DNA from: G020348185 sp964525045
GTDB taxonomy: Bacteria; Nitrospirota; Nitrospiria; Nitrospirales; UBA8639
Assembly (NCBI GenBank): GCA_964525045.1
Contig: CAZGFD010000017.1
Location: 14,184-78,183 of the forward strand
Reading direction: 5' to 3'
DNA: 64,000 nt
The first letter of the stretch is position 1, and each line of letters opens with the position of its first letter. Under the pieces are notes generated by a model. It was not told where the DNA came from. It searched no databases and worked only from the letters and a program-made list of their open reading frames with translations. Below, one piece after another: positions 1 through 8,736 of the stretch. The position numbers and the translations under genes were made by a program.

Positions 1-2
1 CG

Positions 3-302
3 GAACTAATGGACGGATTTGCACGATTGAGACAGGCGATAGGCACCGCGAGAGAGAGTCAGATTCTTCAGGCTATTTATCAAGGTATGCCTTCCCGCAA
101 TTTTTCTTCGGATCTTTTGCAACGGATTCCTGAACGTGTCGGTGTGATCGAATTAGAAGGTGTATTGTGGAGTGATTGGGGGCGACCTGAAAGAATTGTT
201 GAAACACTTGGAGTACTCGGGAAAAATCCAGCCTTTTCAACAGAACATCTGGGTGATCGATCTCCCTCTTGGTATGCCAAGTCACAAGTAGGAGTATCGT
301 AA
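3..302 (+). CDS. C-terminal end of a sugar-phosphate nucleotidyltransferase (partial)
   Basis: The reading frame is open from the window edge, so the first visible methionine (base 9) is probably internal and the gene begins outside. The visible ~99 residues contain a segment, GVLWSDWGRPERIVETL, that I recognise from the C-terminal end of NDP-sugar synthases of the mannose-1-phosphate guanylyltransferase type, which activate sugar phosphates with an NTP. The catalytic N-terminal Rossmann half is not in the window, so substrate cannot be judged. The stop codon overlaps the next start (TAATG), suggesting cotranscription with the DUF2934 gene. The family call is by memory of similar tails, moderately sure. 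Confidence 0.55.
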   Translation, partial: ELMDGFARLRQAIGTARESQILQAIYQGMPSRNFSSDLLQRIPERVGVIELEGVLWSDWGRPERIVETLGVLGKNPAFSTEHLGDRSPSWYAKSQVGVS

Positions 303-613
303 TGGCTAAAAATATTAATACAGCTAAGGAACCTAAAGACATACAGGGGAACGAATCAACTCCAAGACAAACAAAAGCCAGGCTGATCAAAAAGAGAGAG
401 AACTCCTCCAAAGCCCCCTCCTCAGGGGGTCCAAATACAGGTGCAAGCACCACTGAGCCCTCTGATCAGGGTGCATCTCCACCATCTGAGGATCTCCATA
501 GCCGCATAGCAATCCAAGCCCATGAACTCTATCAGCGTCGAGGCGGCCATCACGGGCAGGATTGGGCGGACTGGCTGGAAGCAGAACGTCGGATAATGTC
601 GGGGGACCAGTAA
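302..613 (+). CDS. DUF2934 domain protein
   Basis: About 103 residues from ATG 302; an in-frame ATG at 269 lies inside the preceding gene and is unlikely to be used. The N-terminal two thirds is low-complexity, rich in Lys, Ser, Pro and Gly, and probably disordered. The C-terminal ~35 residues (IAIQAHELYQRRGGHHGQ, then DWADWLEAERRI) match the DUF2934 signature: an AYELY-type helix, a GxxxGxDxxDW turn and a second helix. The function of DUF2934 is unknown. The start overlaps the stop of the upstream nucleotidyltransferase by one base, so the two are probably translationally coupled. Confidence 0.75.
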   Translation: MAKNINTAKEPKDIQGNESTPRQTKARLIKKRENSSKAPSSGGPNTGASTTEPSDQGASPPSEDLHSRIAIQAHELYQRRGGHHGQDWADWLEAERRIMSGDQ

Positions 614-930
614 AAACCGGTCGTTTCCAGTCTGAGACAAGAACCCGGGAGTGGTCTGTCGGGGGTCTTTCTATACCGACTCATTGGGTGACCTACCCCA
701 CACTCTGGTGCATCCCTTCCGTTGGTACAATCCAATGGCGAAAATTCATGGACTCGATCGTCACGAAGCTCTGCCACATCATGGGTTGTGGTGTTTTCCC
801 GAGAATCGTTGGTCATCCTGCGGTCAAGGCGAATGGTGGGCTTAACCATTGGCGTTGTAAGCCGTATAACAAGCGGGTCGGGTCTGCAAAACCTTTTTGG
901 GGAGGAATTGCCTGTTTCCTTTTTAGCCAA
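614..930. other. intergenic, nothing recognised
   Basis: Convergent gap between the DUF2934 gene and the ZIP transporter gene. Overlapping ORFs on both strands have no recognisable domain, signal peptide or convincing ribosome binding site. No clear terminator hairpin with a T-run was found. Confidence 0.5.
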
Positions 931-1698
931 TCACGAACTGCCAGTCATAAGGGTCAATACCATTGCGGTGAGGTACATCAAGCTGATCCCCATAAATATT
1001 CCAAACGCGCATTGTATTCGGCGGGAAGGCGTATAAAAAATGGTGATGAGTGAAAAAATGACATATAACAGGGAACCAGCGGCCACCGCATAGAAAATAA
1101 TTGAGAAATAAGGAGAAACAGTGAATCCACTGATGAGGGTACCTACACAGGTAGGTAGCCCAGCTAACAGTCCCATTAAGAACGTGTCTTTGATACCAGG
1201 TTTAGACCTTCCGGTTGCACCGATAATGGCAAACCCCTCTGTTCCATTATGCAAGGCGAAACCCATCATGAGTTGTCCACTGAGAACCCATTCATGATTC
1301 GCATAGCTGGCTCCTATCGCTAACCCTTCACCTAAATTATGTAACCCCATTCCTAGGGCAATCATAAAGGGCAGAAAGAGTTGAGATGGCTCAAGCCGAT
1401 ATCGCCCCTGCTGGCGTTGTTCAATGGCAACGAGTCCAACAAAGCCAAAAAGCAGACTCCCCAGGAACATTCCCCAAGAGACCACATTTTTTGCCCCTGT
1501 CAATTCAACAGCCTCATGCATGAGATCGAAAAAAAGGTAAACCAAGACTCCAGTGGCCATACCAACCAAAAAGCCTTCCCAGGATCGGTTTATCAGATGA
1601 ATCATAAAAAAGGCCGAAGCGATTCCCAGATAAATAGGAAAGACTCCCGCAACAGCCCCAAGTCCAATTAACTGAAAAACGGTTTGTACCTGGTCCAT
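931..1698 (-). CDS. ZIP-family divalent metal transporter
   Basis: A 255-residue, very hydrophobic inner-membrane protein with about eight predicted membrane segments. The two metal-site motifs of the ZIP family are visible: HNLGEGLAIG (about residues 120-129) in helix 4 and HNGTEGFAI (about 150-158) in helix 5, which supply the His/Glu binuclear site. ZIP proteins import or equilibrate Zn2+, Fe2+ or Mn2+; specificity cannot be read from sequence. Length fits ZupT/GufA-type bacterial members. No metal-linked neighbours or operon partners are evident. Confidence 0.85.
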   Translation of the reverse strand: MDQVQTVFQLIGLGAVAGVFPIYLGIASAFFMIHLINRSWEGFLVGMATGVLVYLFFDLMHEAVELTGAKNVVSWGMFLGSLLFGFVGLVAIEQRQQGRYRLEPSQLFLPFMIALGMGLHNLGEGLAIGASYANHEWVLSGQLMMGFALHNGTEGFAIIGATGRSKPGIKDTFLMGLLAGLPTCVGTLISGFTVSPYFSIIFYAVAAGSLLYVIFSLITIFYTPSRRIQCAFGIFMGISLMYLTAMVLTLMTGSS

Positions 1699-2076
1699 GT
1701 CAGATACAGCTTAAAGATCCTGATAAAAAATTTCCCTGAAGCCTGCCGAGTTAAATCCAGAGTTCACAACCATCTTTGCACTGAAATAGATACATCAGGA
1801 AGGTAGAGGAGTGGGTCTACGAAGAATACTGGCTCACTCCTGAAAACCATGAAGGTGTTCCTGAGAAATGTCGTCTAAAAAAGTAGGAAAGCCATTTTGA
1901 ATGTAAGGCAGCAAGAACGATTTTTGACTTCTCACCAATATTCACGAGGATCGCTAAATTCGAAAGCGGTAAAGTGATCTGTAAAAAAGACCAATCCACA
2001 AATCAACCACTTTGCCCTCTTCGTTCATAAGGGTATTGATTTTGATTGCATCATCAAATGGGGACCTTTTCCAATA
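1699..2076. other. intergenic, nothing recognised
   Basis: Gap between two leftward genes. A 60-codon ORF on the minus strand (1817-1999) has no motif or convincing ribosome binding site and is not annotated. The ZIP promoter presumably lies at the left end, but no clear -35/-10 pair was identified. Confidence 0.4.
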
Positions 2077-2502
2077 CTATTCTTCAACCCCAACACCAAG
2101 TCCAAGCCAAGCTCGTAGAAGGTCATGCCGGGTGATGGATTTCACCACGACACCATTCTTGACCACGGGAAGCACTAACAAATGCTTCTTTTTCATGATC
2201 TTCACAGCCTCGGCAATCGGGGTGGAATCCGTCACAAATAATTGAGCACGATTCATGATATCTGCCGCTCTGAGCATTTTTAAATCTTTGTTCATTTCCA
2301 GCATCCTTAATATATCGAACTCGCTGATAAAACCATGGAAATGCCCTTCGTCGTCTACAACAGGTCCTCCTGAGGTATGTGAGGAAACCAACTCAACCGC
2401 GACGCCTAATCCTTCTTGTTCAAGATGAAACTGCAAACTATTTGTTGCACTAATCTCGCCAACGGTTTTGAATCCTTCAGCCGGTATACCTTGGACAGTC
2501 AT
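2077..2502 (-). CDS. CBS-domain pair protein
   Basis: 141 residues made almost entirely of two CBS motifs (about 5-70 and 80-138), with the typical GGPVVDDEGHFHGFISEFD and LLVLPVVKNGVVVKSITRHD segments. Stand-alone CBS pairs bind adenine nucleotides or SAM and act as energy or ligand sensors on partner proteins. It is a paralogue of the CBS protein at 45.4 kb (shared xEFDxLR and NKDL..xxADIM segments). The start lies one base after the stop of a 46-codon ORF, so coupling is likely. A sigma-54-type promoter lies about 300 bases upstream. Confidence 0.85.
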   Translation of the reverse strand: MTVQGIPAEGFKTVGEISATNSLQFHLEQEGLGVAVELVSSHTSGGPVVDDEGHFHGFISEFDILRMLEMNKDLKMLRAADIMNRAQLFVTDSTPIAEAVKIMKKKHLLVLPVVKNGVVVKSITRHDLLRAWLGLGVGVEE

Positions 2503-2503
2503 A

Positions 2504-2644
2504 TCATTCCTTTTTTTTATCAGAAATCGGTTCTTGTGTTGACCTCGATTGGTGGAACTTTAAAAAGATATCATCACCTTCTCTCTCCAAAGTCGCAACT
2601 CTCAATTTTTCCAACTCCAGAGCAAACCGTATTTTAGAAGACAT
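2504..2644 (-). CDS. small hypothetical ORF (46 aa) coupled to the CBS gene
   Basis: An uninterrupted 46-codon frame starting MSSKIRFALELEKLRV and ending SDKKKE. It is charged, with a likely amphipathic helix in the first half, and has no recognised domain. Support is positional: it ends in TGA one base before the ATG of the CBS gene, and it lies between that gene and a leftward sigma-54-type promoter. No strong ribosome binding site precedes it, so it could be chance or a coupled leader peptide. Confidence 0.35.
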   Translation of the reverse strand: MSSKIRFALELEKLRVATLEREGDDIFLKFHQSRSTQEPISDKKKE

Positions 2645-2801
2645 CGTGCATCGGACAGTGAACAATGCCTTTAAAAACGAGAAACAGTGGCCCAGCTGAT
2701 GAGAAGAATGAGTGTAAAGGCATCCATTTCGGTTCCCCTAGTGTCATTGAGTTTGATCAATCATCTTTGACATGGACATGCAGATCATATGTCTATGATT
2801 G

Positions 2802-2818
2802 AGCAAGCCTTATGCCAA
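2802..2818 (-). promoter_or_regulatory. sigma-54 promoter (-24/-12), leftward
   Basis: Read on the minus strand the site is TTGGCATAAGGCTTGCT. It has the invariant GG and GC dinucleotides separated by exactly ten bases and fits the TGGCAYR-N4-TTGCW consensus. It points towards the 46-codon ORF and the CBS gene. It shares the TTGGCATA half with the two sites at 30.2 and 31.0 kb, suggesting a common regulon. Confidence 0.65.
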
Positions 2819-3321
2819 TTTTGGCCCCAAAAGAATCCCCTGACAAAACCTCATGAAATCAATAATTTCCAGAAAAACCGGAAAGCTTCCTACTACAGGA
2901 AGTGCTGCAAATTGAGTGGATTTGCACGGAGTGCAATGTGCGAACCGGCTCAACAGAATGTTCCGACTTTCCTTCTTTTTGATTGACTGGGGTGGGAGGG
3001 AAAGGCCGGTTGATAAGAAAAATTTTCATTTCAGCAAGAAGAGAGTACTTTGCATTTGAAAAAGAGGAAATGACGCATTTTCCTTCCATATGCCTTTCTT
3101 CCTCATTCCGACATTTTTCTGCCATTGAGTTAGAAAACGACATCACACCCCATCATTCTTGATTACCGCATTTGTTTGTCCCGCCAGTAAATATGTTCCA
3201 GGCAGTTGGAAGGAATGTAATAGCTGACAATCACCATAGGCCATGATTGCTATGTCTTTTTTGGAATGGCCTTCCGTCGATGATCCGCCTTCTTTATAAA
3301 TTGATGTTTTTGATTCACCTT
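2819..3321. other. intergenic, nothing recognised
   Basis: Apart from the sigma-54 site at its left edge, this stretch shows no gene-like frame with a domain or ribosome binding site, no tRNA fold and no clear repeat. ORFs of 65 and 95 codons here have no recognisable features. Confidence 0.4.
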
Positions 3322-3543
3322 CTAAGGAGACTTCTTACATTGAGACCGATTCTGCAGAATTACCGGATCGACGACATTTCCGCACTGGATACAACGCTGA
3401 GATAAGAAATCGGTTTCCTCATCGTGCAAAGCAAACACGTCTTCATCAACCAGGAGACCACCACATTTTCGACAGCGTTGTCCTTGAGATTTTCGTTGTA
3501 TCTGGGACATTATTGTAAGTTTCCGACCAGTCTCATCGGTCAT
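3322..3543 (-). CDS. small zinc-ribbon protein
   Basis: About 73 residues from ATG 3543, which is preceded by a purine-rich GGGAAA stretch; an in-frame GTG at 3585 would add 14 residues. Two CxxC knuckles (CRKCGG and CIQCGN, about 27 residues apart) predict one bound zinc. The tail CIQCGNVVDPVILQNR resembles small zinc-ribbon proteins I associate with Nitrospira-type genomes, but no function is known to me. Possible roles in nucleic-acid or protein binding are inference only. It stands alone between two long intergenic regions. Confidence 0.6.
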   Translation of the reverse strand: MTDETGRKLTIMSQIQRKSQGQRCRKCGGLLVDEDVFALHDEETDFLSQRCIQCGNVVDPVILQNRSQCKKSP

Positions 3544-3585
3544 GCCTATTTCCCGCCTCAGTCCGATCAAGGCTCGCACCTTCAC

Positions 3586-4050
3586 AGACTAGAAGACTGA
3601 AGATCCAGTTGTTGAAACAACTTTTTATTCAGAAACCATTCAATTTTTGACTCAGATAGACCTTTTTACTTTTAGTTCTGACTTCCGAAACACCCTTGAG
3701 CTGCGACCGCCATTCTTGTGTTCTTCATCAGGTGAAGCGAAAGGGCATTATTATTCAGCAATTCCCTCAATTAATGGAACCTGGTTTTCCTCATCCTACA
3801 TATTAATAGCAAATCCCGTTCCCAACATTAATTTTTGAGTTTCTGAAAATTCATTCAATAATTTCATAGGTGTTCTGCGAGTCTCCATCCAACTCCACGA
3901 CTAGCATCAGGTAACTTGCGCAGATACGCACAGTCTCAAACGTGCGGAACAGAACCATCTCCCACGTTCAGGTCGTAAAAGGCACAGAGATACTCTGACT
4001 GCTCAACCCAATCAAATTGAAGAGACATGGGAAAACTACCAACAGAGATG
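3586..4050. other. intergenic, nothing recognised
   Basis: Divergent gap between the zinc-ribbon gene and the porin gene. Two short ORFs here lack domains and ribosome binding sites. Confidence 0.4.
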
Positions 4051-4067
4051 ACGGCATTAAAATTGCT
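4051..4067 (+). promoter_or_regulatory. candidate sigma-54 promoter (weaker match)
   Basis: CGGCATTAAAATTGCT has GG-N10-GC spacing and a good -12 half (TTGCT), but C replaces the first T of the TGGC half. It lies about 80 bases upstream of the porin start. One mismatch in an AT-rich region means chance occurrence is possible. Confidence 0.35.
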
Positions 4068-4144
4068 TGAAAAGGCTCCACGTGAAACATCCATAGAGAT
4101 CTCAACCCTGAGAAAATATTATTTATCTTTTCCCAACTCAAAAA

Positions 4145-5494
4145 TTGCTCAACAAAAATTTCATAGTATTTATTCTTGTGTTGTGTGTCTTGGCCATGAA
4201 TGCTTCAGTTGCCGCACAAGATTTGGAAGAGGTGCTGTATGAAAGCTTGCATCAAAAACAAACTTTAGCATCACTGACGCCAGACTGGCTGGAGCCATGG
4301 GCCGAGTTCCGCGTTCGGTATGAAAACTATGACAATAGCTTTCGAGCGGGAGAAGTGGGAGGTGATCAGCAACTCGCGCTTCGAACCAGGCTGGGATTTC
4401 GGATTGAAGAAATCATTGATCCGGTCCGATTCACCTTCGAGCTGGCCGATTTTCGTGCCCCTGTCGCCGAACGCGGCGAGGGTGAGGCCCCCGCTTTTGT
4501 CGATAATTTCGATATTTTTCAGTTACATGGAGATCTGTATTTAGAGAATGTCTTTGATACCGGGCTTACGAGTAACCTCCAAATTGGCCGCTTCCTTATG
4601 GATTTTGCCAAAGGTCGGCTCATAGCAGGCTACCGGTATGGAAGCTTTGCTCCTACTTTTAATGGCATTCAGTGGACCCTGGAAAATCCAGGCATCTGGT
4701 TGTTCCGGAGTTTCGCAACGGAACCGGTCGACCGAAGTCCGTTCAATCCGGATAGCCCCGCTCCCGGATCCCGTTTTTGGGGCGTAGATTTAATGTCTCA
4801 CCATTGGGATTTTTTCAATACCGAGGCGTATTATTTCGGGCTCGATGATGGGTCACGCTCCCAAGACCGGGAGTTGAGCACGATAGGATTTCGTCTTTTT
4901 AAGCAACCTGCTCAAGGATCCCTAGATTACGAAATCGAATCCATGTACCAATTTGGTCTGACCCAAGGTTTTCACGTCTTTGCCAACCGCCAGCATGGGG
5001 AAATCGGATTTACGTTCCATCACATGTGGCACCCGCGACTCACGTATTTGTTTGATTTCGCATCGGGCGACATAAATCCGGTTCGAAATTTTGACTTTCT
5101 GTTTGCCAAGCGACGGGCTGAATACGGGCCGACCGGCATTTTAGGAATTATCTTTCCGTCCAACATACTTTCACCTGCCGGTTTTCGCCTCACCTTTGAA
5201 CCACTGCCCAACGTGCACTTGTGGATCCTCGACCGGTCGTTTTGGCTAGCAGACTCCAGAGGTCCCTTTGTGGGGACCGGCCTTCAGGACCCCACAGGCC
5301 AATCAGGCAGTTATCTTGGCAACCTGCTCGATACAGCAGTTCATTGGGATCCTCCCTACCCATTCCTCCATCATGCCACCTTCGAGGCCGGCTATACCCG
5401 GTTTTTTAAAGGCTCCTATTATGCTCATGTACCAAATAGTCCAGGGACTGCCGATGTCGACTATTTCTACTTTATGACCACAATTGGGTTTTAA
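4145..5494 (+). CDS. alginate-export-family outer membrane porin
   Basis: 449 residues from a TTG start, chosen because it yields a complete signal peptide (hydrophobic core IVFILVLCVL, cleavage near VAAQ about residue 25). The mature part reads like an AlgE-type 18-strand beta-barrel: WLEPWAEFRVRYENY, then LRTRLGFRIE, repeated amphipathic strands with many aromatic residues, and a C-terminal strand ending in Phe. Such porins pass anionic solutes or polymers; the native substrate is unknown. A SulP anion transporter follows directly, suggesting an outer/inner-membrane uptake pair. It is a paralogue of the porin at 23.4-24.9 kb (shared VGTGLQDPTGQ-type segment). Confidence 0.8.
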   Translation: MLNKNFIVFILVLCVLAMNASVAAQDLEEVLYESLHQKQTLASLTPDWLEPWAEFRVRYENYDNSFRAGEVGGDQQLALRTRLGFRIEEIIDPVRFTFELADFRAPVAERGEGEAPAFVDNFDIFQLHGDLYLENVFDTGLTSNLQIGRFLMDFAKGRLIAGYRYGSFAPTFNGIQWTLENPGIWLFRSFATEPVDRSPFNPDSPAPGSRFWGVDLMSHHWDFFNTEAYYFGLDDGSRSQDRELSTIGFRLFKQPAQGSLDYEIESMYQFGLTQGFHVFANRQHGEIGFTFHHMWHPRLTYLFDFASGDINPVRNFDFLFAKRRAEYGPTGILGIIFPSNILSPAGFRLTFEPLPNVHLWILDRSFWLADSRGPFVGTGLQDPTGQSGSYLGNLLDTAVHWDPPYPFLHHATFEAGYTRFFKGSYYAHVPNSPGTADVDYFYFMTTIGF

Positions 5495-5746
5495 GCCACT
5501 CCACCGATTTTCCTCTCATTTTCGCTCACCTTTCTCCGTGCGATTTCACACTTTTCCCCGTTCTCCAATTATGACACCGTTTCCCAATTTCTCACCGGAT
5601 GATCACAATCATCGGGTGGGCCACCACTTTGTTGGGATTTCTTTGCCCCACGCGGCGATTTTCGTCTGGCAAGAAATTTGCTTTGCTAATTACAGCTCAA
5701 AGATGAGTGCGCCCTACAGAGTGTTTAATAAATTGAAAGGTGATGA

Positions 5747-7531
5747 GTGACTAAAAAGTTGGCGAACCCAAAAGCTGTTAAGGCGTATTTCAAAGATTTT
5801 AATTTTAGGGAGAACGTTCGGGATCTCCACACCAATGTTCGCAGCGATGTTCTGGCTGGACTGACTGTGGCCATGGTCGTCCTGCCCATGGCCTTGGCGT
5901 TTGGCGTCGCCTCCGGTCTTGGAGCGGTTGCCGGTATGTGGTCGGCGATTGCCGCCGGGTTAGTGGCAGGTCCTTTGAGCGGCTCGCCATGGTCAGTGGG
6001 GGGGCCTACCGGGCCGATGACCATTCAAGTTCTTGCCATTCTTCAAACCAACCAATTGCCTGATGGATCTCCTAACCTGGTCTTTGCCTTTACAACCATT
6101 GCATTGGCCGGGTTCATCTTAATTTGTCTTGGGATCTTGAAACTCGGTCAATTCATTAAATTTACACCCTATTCGGTTATTTCTGGGTTTATGACCGGCC
6201 TCGGATTACTCTACATGCTCTTACAGCTTAATCCATTTCTCGGGCTCCCCGGCGCGAAAAGCATTGCGGCCGCCATTACTGAACTTCCCGCTTCGCTGAT
6301 CCATATCAATTGGGCCGCACTGGCCATTGGGATGCTCACCTTAGCCATCGTCATCCTGTGGCCGCGCATTTCACCGGTCCCATGGCTCCCGGCACCCCTA
6401 ATCGGATTAACCGCCGGCACCTTCGTTGCCTATGTCTTTGAGCTCAACATTCCTCAAATTGGCGACGTACCCACGGGACTACCGGAGCTGCATTTTCCAG
6501 ACCTCACAATGCTGGAGGCAGCGTTGGTTCCAGCAGGGGTCCTCGCCGGCCTGTGTATCTTCGATAGCTTGCTCACGTGTTTAATTATCGACAATATGAC
6601 CGGGACCCATCACAACAGTGACCGGGAGTTGGTGGCCCAAGGCTCAGCGAACTTTTTTTCCGGAATATTTGGAGGACTCGGTGGCGCGACCAACACGATG
6701 CCTTGCGTGGTCAACATTCAAAGTGGCGCAAAAACCAGGTTGGCGTCTATCACGATGGGAATTGTTCTCCTCTCGTTGATATTTGGACTCGGGCCATTGG
6801 CTTCAGTGATTCCCTTATCGGCGCTCGCGGGAATCCTCCTGAAAGCGGGCTACGATATTTTGGATATGCGCGTCCTTCCCGTGGTACGGCGGTTGCCGAC
6901 CTCTGATCGCATGGTGTTTGTGTTGGTCGTCATTATGACGGTCTTCTGGAACCTTTTATCCGCGATGGCCTTGGGATTAGCCATTGCCTTTTTCCGATTC
7001 GTGAAAGACAGTTCAGATCGTTACAAACAAGATTTGGATAGGCGCAACGAAGATGTCCAACAAGAAGAAGATGATTTAATTTTCGCTTTTGCTCGCGAAC
7101 GTTTCCGTAATTCTGTTGCGAAAGGTGCCCCAATGAATGGGAATCTCGAAACAAAGATTCGTGACCGAATCCTGATTGTCCGCCCCCATGGCCCTCTGTT
7201 TTTTGGCGCGGTCGATTGGCTCAATCAATCCGTCGAGCATTTCGACAAGATAGATGTGCTCCTCATCCGATGTAAGTGGTTGGAGGAGCTCGATCTCTCT
7301 GGGGCCTACGCCCTGGCGGATCTGATTGAAGCGGCGAAACAGCGGGGTGTCGTGGTGCTTGTCATTGGACTTTCCCCACGGACCCGTCAGGTCCTTGAAG
7401 ACCTCCATGTGCTGGATCTTCTAGAGCAGGAAAATATCTGCCCCAATTTCTCTCATGCCTTGCAGCGAGCCATTGAGGTTATCGAACAGAAAACCATAGC
7501 GAAGAACTCTTCTGTTCCCAATGAACAGTAA
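5747..7531 (+). CDS. SulP-family anion transporter with STAS domain
   Basis: 594 residues starting at GTG 5747 behind a GAAAGG ribosome binding site. The N-terminal ~400 residues form the SulP transport core with 12-14 membrane segments, including the signature VGGPTGPMTIQVLAIL near residue 85. A cytoplasmic STAS domain follows (about 470-575; VLLIRCKWLEELDLSGAYAL). SulP proteins move sulfate, bicarbonate or other anions by Na+ or H+ coupling or exchange. In an autotroph-like genome, with an Mrp Na+/H+ system downstream and a porin upstream, bicarbonate uptake is attractive but unproven. A terminator-like hairpin follows. Confidence 0.88.
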   Translation: MTKKLANPKAVKAYFKDFNFRENVRDLHTNVRSDVLAGLTVAMVVLPMALAFGVASGLGAVAGMWSAIAAGLVAGPLSGSPWSVGGPTGPMTIQVLAILQTNQLPDGSPNLVFAFTTIALAGFILICLGILKLGQFIKFTPYSVISGFMTGLGLLYMLLQLNPFLGLPGAKSIAAAITELPASLIHINWAALAIGMLTLAIVILWPRISPVPWLPAPLIGLTAGTFVAYVFELNIPQIGDVPTGLPELHFPDLTMLEAALVPAGVLAGLCIFDSLLTCLIIDNMTGTHHNSDRELVAQGSANFFSGIFGGLGGATNTMPCVVNIQSGAKTRLASITMGIVLLSLIFGLGPLASVIPLSALAGILLKAGYDILDMRVLPVVRRLPTSDRMVFVLVVIMTVFWNLLSAMALGLAIAFFRFVKDSSDRYKQDLDRRNEDVQQEEDDLIFAFARERFRNSVAKGAPMNGNLETKIRDRILIVRPHGPLFFGAVDWLNQSVEHFDKIDVLLIRCKWLEELDLSGAYALADLIEAAKQRGVVVLVIGLSPRTRQVLEDLHVLDLLEQENICPNFSHALQRAIEVIEQKTIAKNSSVPNEQ

Positions 7532-7591
7532 AGCAAGTTCAGCCTCCAGGTGTAAACTGGGCTCGAGTTACAATTTCTGATCTGAGGTCAG

Positions 7592-7624
7592 AGTGAGCCT
7601 CGAATGGCTCATTTGGTTTTTTCC
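7592..7624 (+). terminator. rho-independent terminator after SulP gene
   Basis: A TGAGCC/GGCTCA stem with a six-base loop is followed by a T-rich tract ending in TTTTTT. It separates the SulP gene from the Mrp operon. Confidence 0.6.
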
Positions 7625-7972
7625 GCTTAATATGTTAACAGCTTTGATCAAGTGTGAATTGGTGAGAACGGAAATGAAGCGCATTCCTTCTTTTCAACTC
7701 AAGGGGGTTTTCGGAAAATGCCGTGAGGAAGCCTAAAAGAGGAACCTGCCCTTCTGTTGCCTGCTTCTTTGCTTTCAAGCCCACTCTTGTTCCACTATTA
7801 TTCTTCATTTACATAAGAAAGAGGTAGGGGAGGCCTCTCCCTCCCCAAAGAGGGACACGATTTGGTAAAGTCCCCACGGTGCCAGATCATGATATACTGC
7901 CGGTTCATTTAAACCAACAAGTGTGATGACCCTATTGCGCATAACAATCTCATTGTTTGGAAGGTGCGATCC
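7625..7972. other. upstream region of Mrp operon
   Basis: Non-coding by inspection. It should carry the Mrp operon promoter; a TGATATACT -10-like string near 7890 is visible but lacks a convincing -35 at 17 bases. Confidence 0.3.
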
Positions 7973-8440
7973 GTGGCTCACTTGGTAAGTCTTTTCTTTC
8001 TCCTGTTTAGTTTCTGGATATTGTTGTCTGGGCATTTTGAGCCTCTACTCTTGATCTTAGGAGGTCTTTCCTGTGTAGCCGTTGTGACGTTGGCCTCGCG
8101 TATGTATTCCATTGACCAAGAAAGCCATCCCATCCATTTGAGCCTGAAAATTCCTTCCTACTGGCTTTGGCTGGCGTGGGAAATTATCAAATCGAATATC
8201 GCCGTGGTGAAGTTGGTGTGGCACCCCGCAATGCCAATTAGCCCTACAGTGGTGAGAGTGAAAGCGAGTCAACACACCGATCTTGGGAAAATAGTCTATG
8301 CCAATTCCATTACCCTTACTCCGGGTACCGTCTCTATGGAGGTGGATGAAGATGAAATTGAGGTGCATGCCATTACCCGGGAATTAGCCGAGGATCTCAA
8401 ATCTGGTGTTATGGACCGGCGAGTCGCTGAACTGGAATAG
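7973..8440 (+). CDS. mrpE: Mrp antiporter subunit E
   Basis: MnhE/MrpE family: two N-terminal membrane helices, then the family segment YWLWLAWEIIKSNIAVVKLV and a soluble tail with NSITLTPGTVSMEVD, a hallmark of MrpE. GTG 7973 is preferred because GGAAGG lies eight bases upstream; an in-frame GTG at 7964 overlaps that site. It is the first gene of a ten-gene operon whose products form one inner-membrane Na+(K+)/H+ antiporter. MrpE is a non-pumping subunit needed for assembly or full activity in other bacteria. Confidence 0.9.
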   Translation: MAHLVSLFFLLFSFWILLSGHFEPLLLILGGLSCVAVVTLASRMYSIDQESHPIHLSLKIPSYWLWLAWEIIKSNIAVVKLVWHPAMPISPTVVRVKASQHTDLGKIVYANSITLTPGTVSMEVDEDEIEVHAITRELAEDLKSGVMDRRVAELE

Positions 8441-8445
8441 GCAAA

Positions 8446-8724
8446 ATGATGTTTGAGGTGACAATGGCCGCAATTTTGGTAACCATGGCTCTGGCCCTTT
8501 GCCGGGCGCTTCTGGGCCCCTCATTATATGACCGAATCCTGGCGGTCAATATGTTCGGGACGAAAACCGTTCTGGCCATTGCGGTGTTGGGGTTCTTATC
8601 CGGCCGACCGGAATTTTTGGATTTGTCGCTGGTCTATGGGGTCATCAATTACATCGGGGTCATTGCCGTATTAAAATTTTTTGAAACCGGTGATTTGGCT
8701 CATCGGGGGCATTTTGGGGAGTAG
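8446..8724 (+). CDS. mrpF: Mrp antiporter subunit F
   Basis: 92 residues with three membrane helices and the MrpF signature GPSLYDRILAVNMFGTKTV (about residues 24-42), then LVYGVINYIGVIAVLKFFE. It begins five bases after the mrpE stop. MrpF is a small core subunit of the Mrp membrane complex. Length matches the family (about 90 residues) and nothing appears missing. Confidence 0.92.
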   Translation: MMFEVTMAAILVTMALALCRALLGPSLYDRILAVNMFGTKTVLAIAVLGFLSGRPEFLDLSLVYGVINYIGVIAVLKFFETGDLAHRGHFGE

Positions 8725-8736
8725 GGAGACATTTCT

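Noticed and set aside
562..1053. 163-codon plus-strand ORF over the DUF2934/ZIP gap
   Set aside because: Overlaps two supported genes, one in another frame and one antisense, and shows no domain.
5484..5750. 88-codon ORF between porin and SulP genes
   Set aside because: Overlaps the porin stop and the SulP start, lacks a ribosome binding site and has no domain; probably non-coding spacer.
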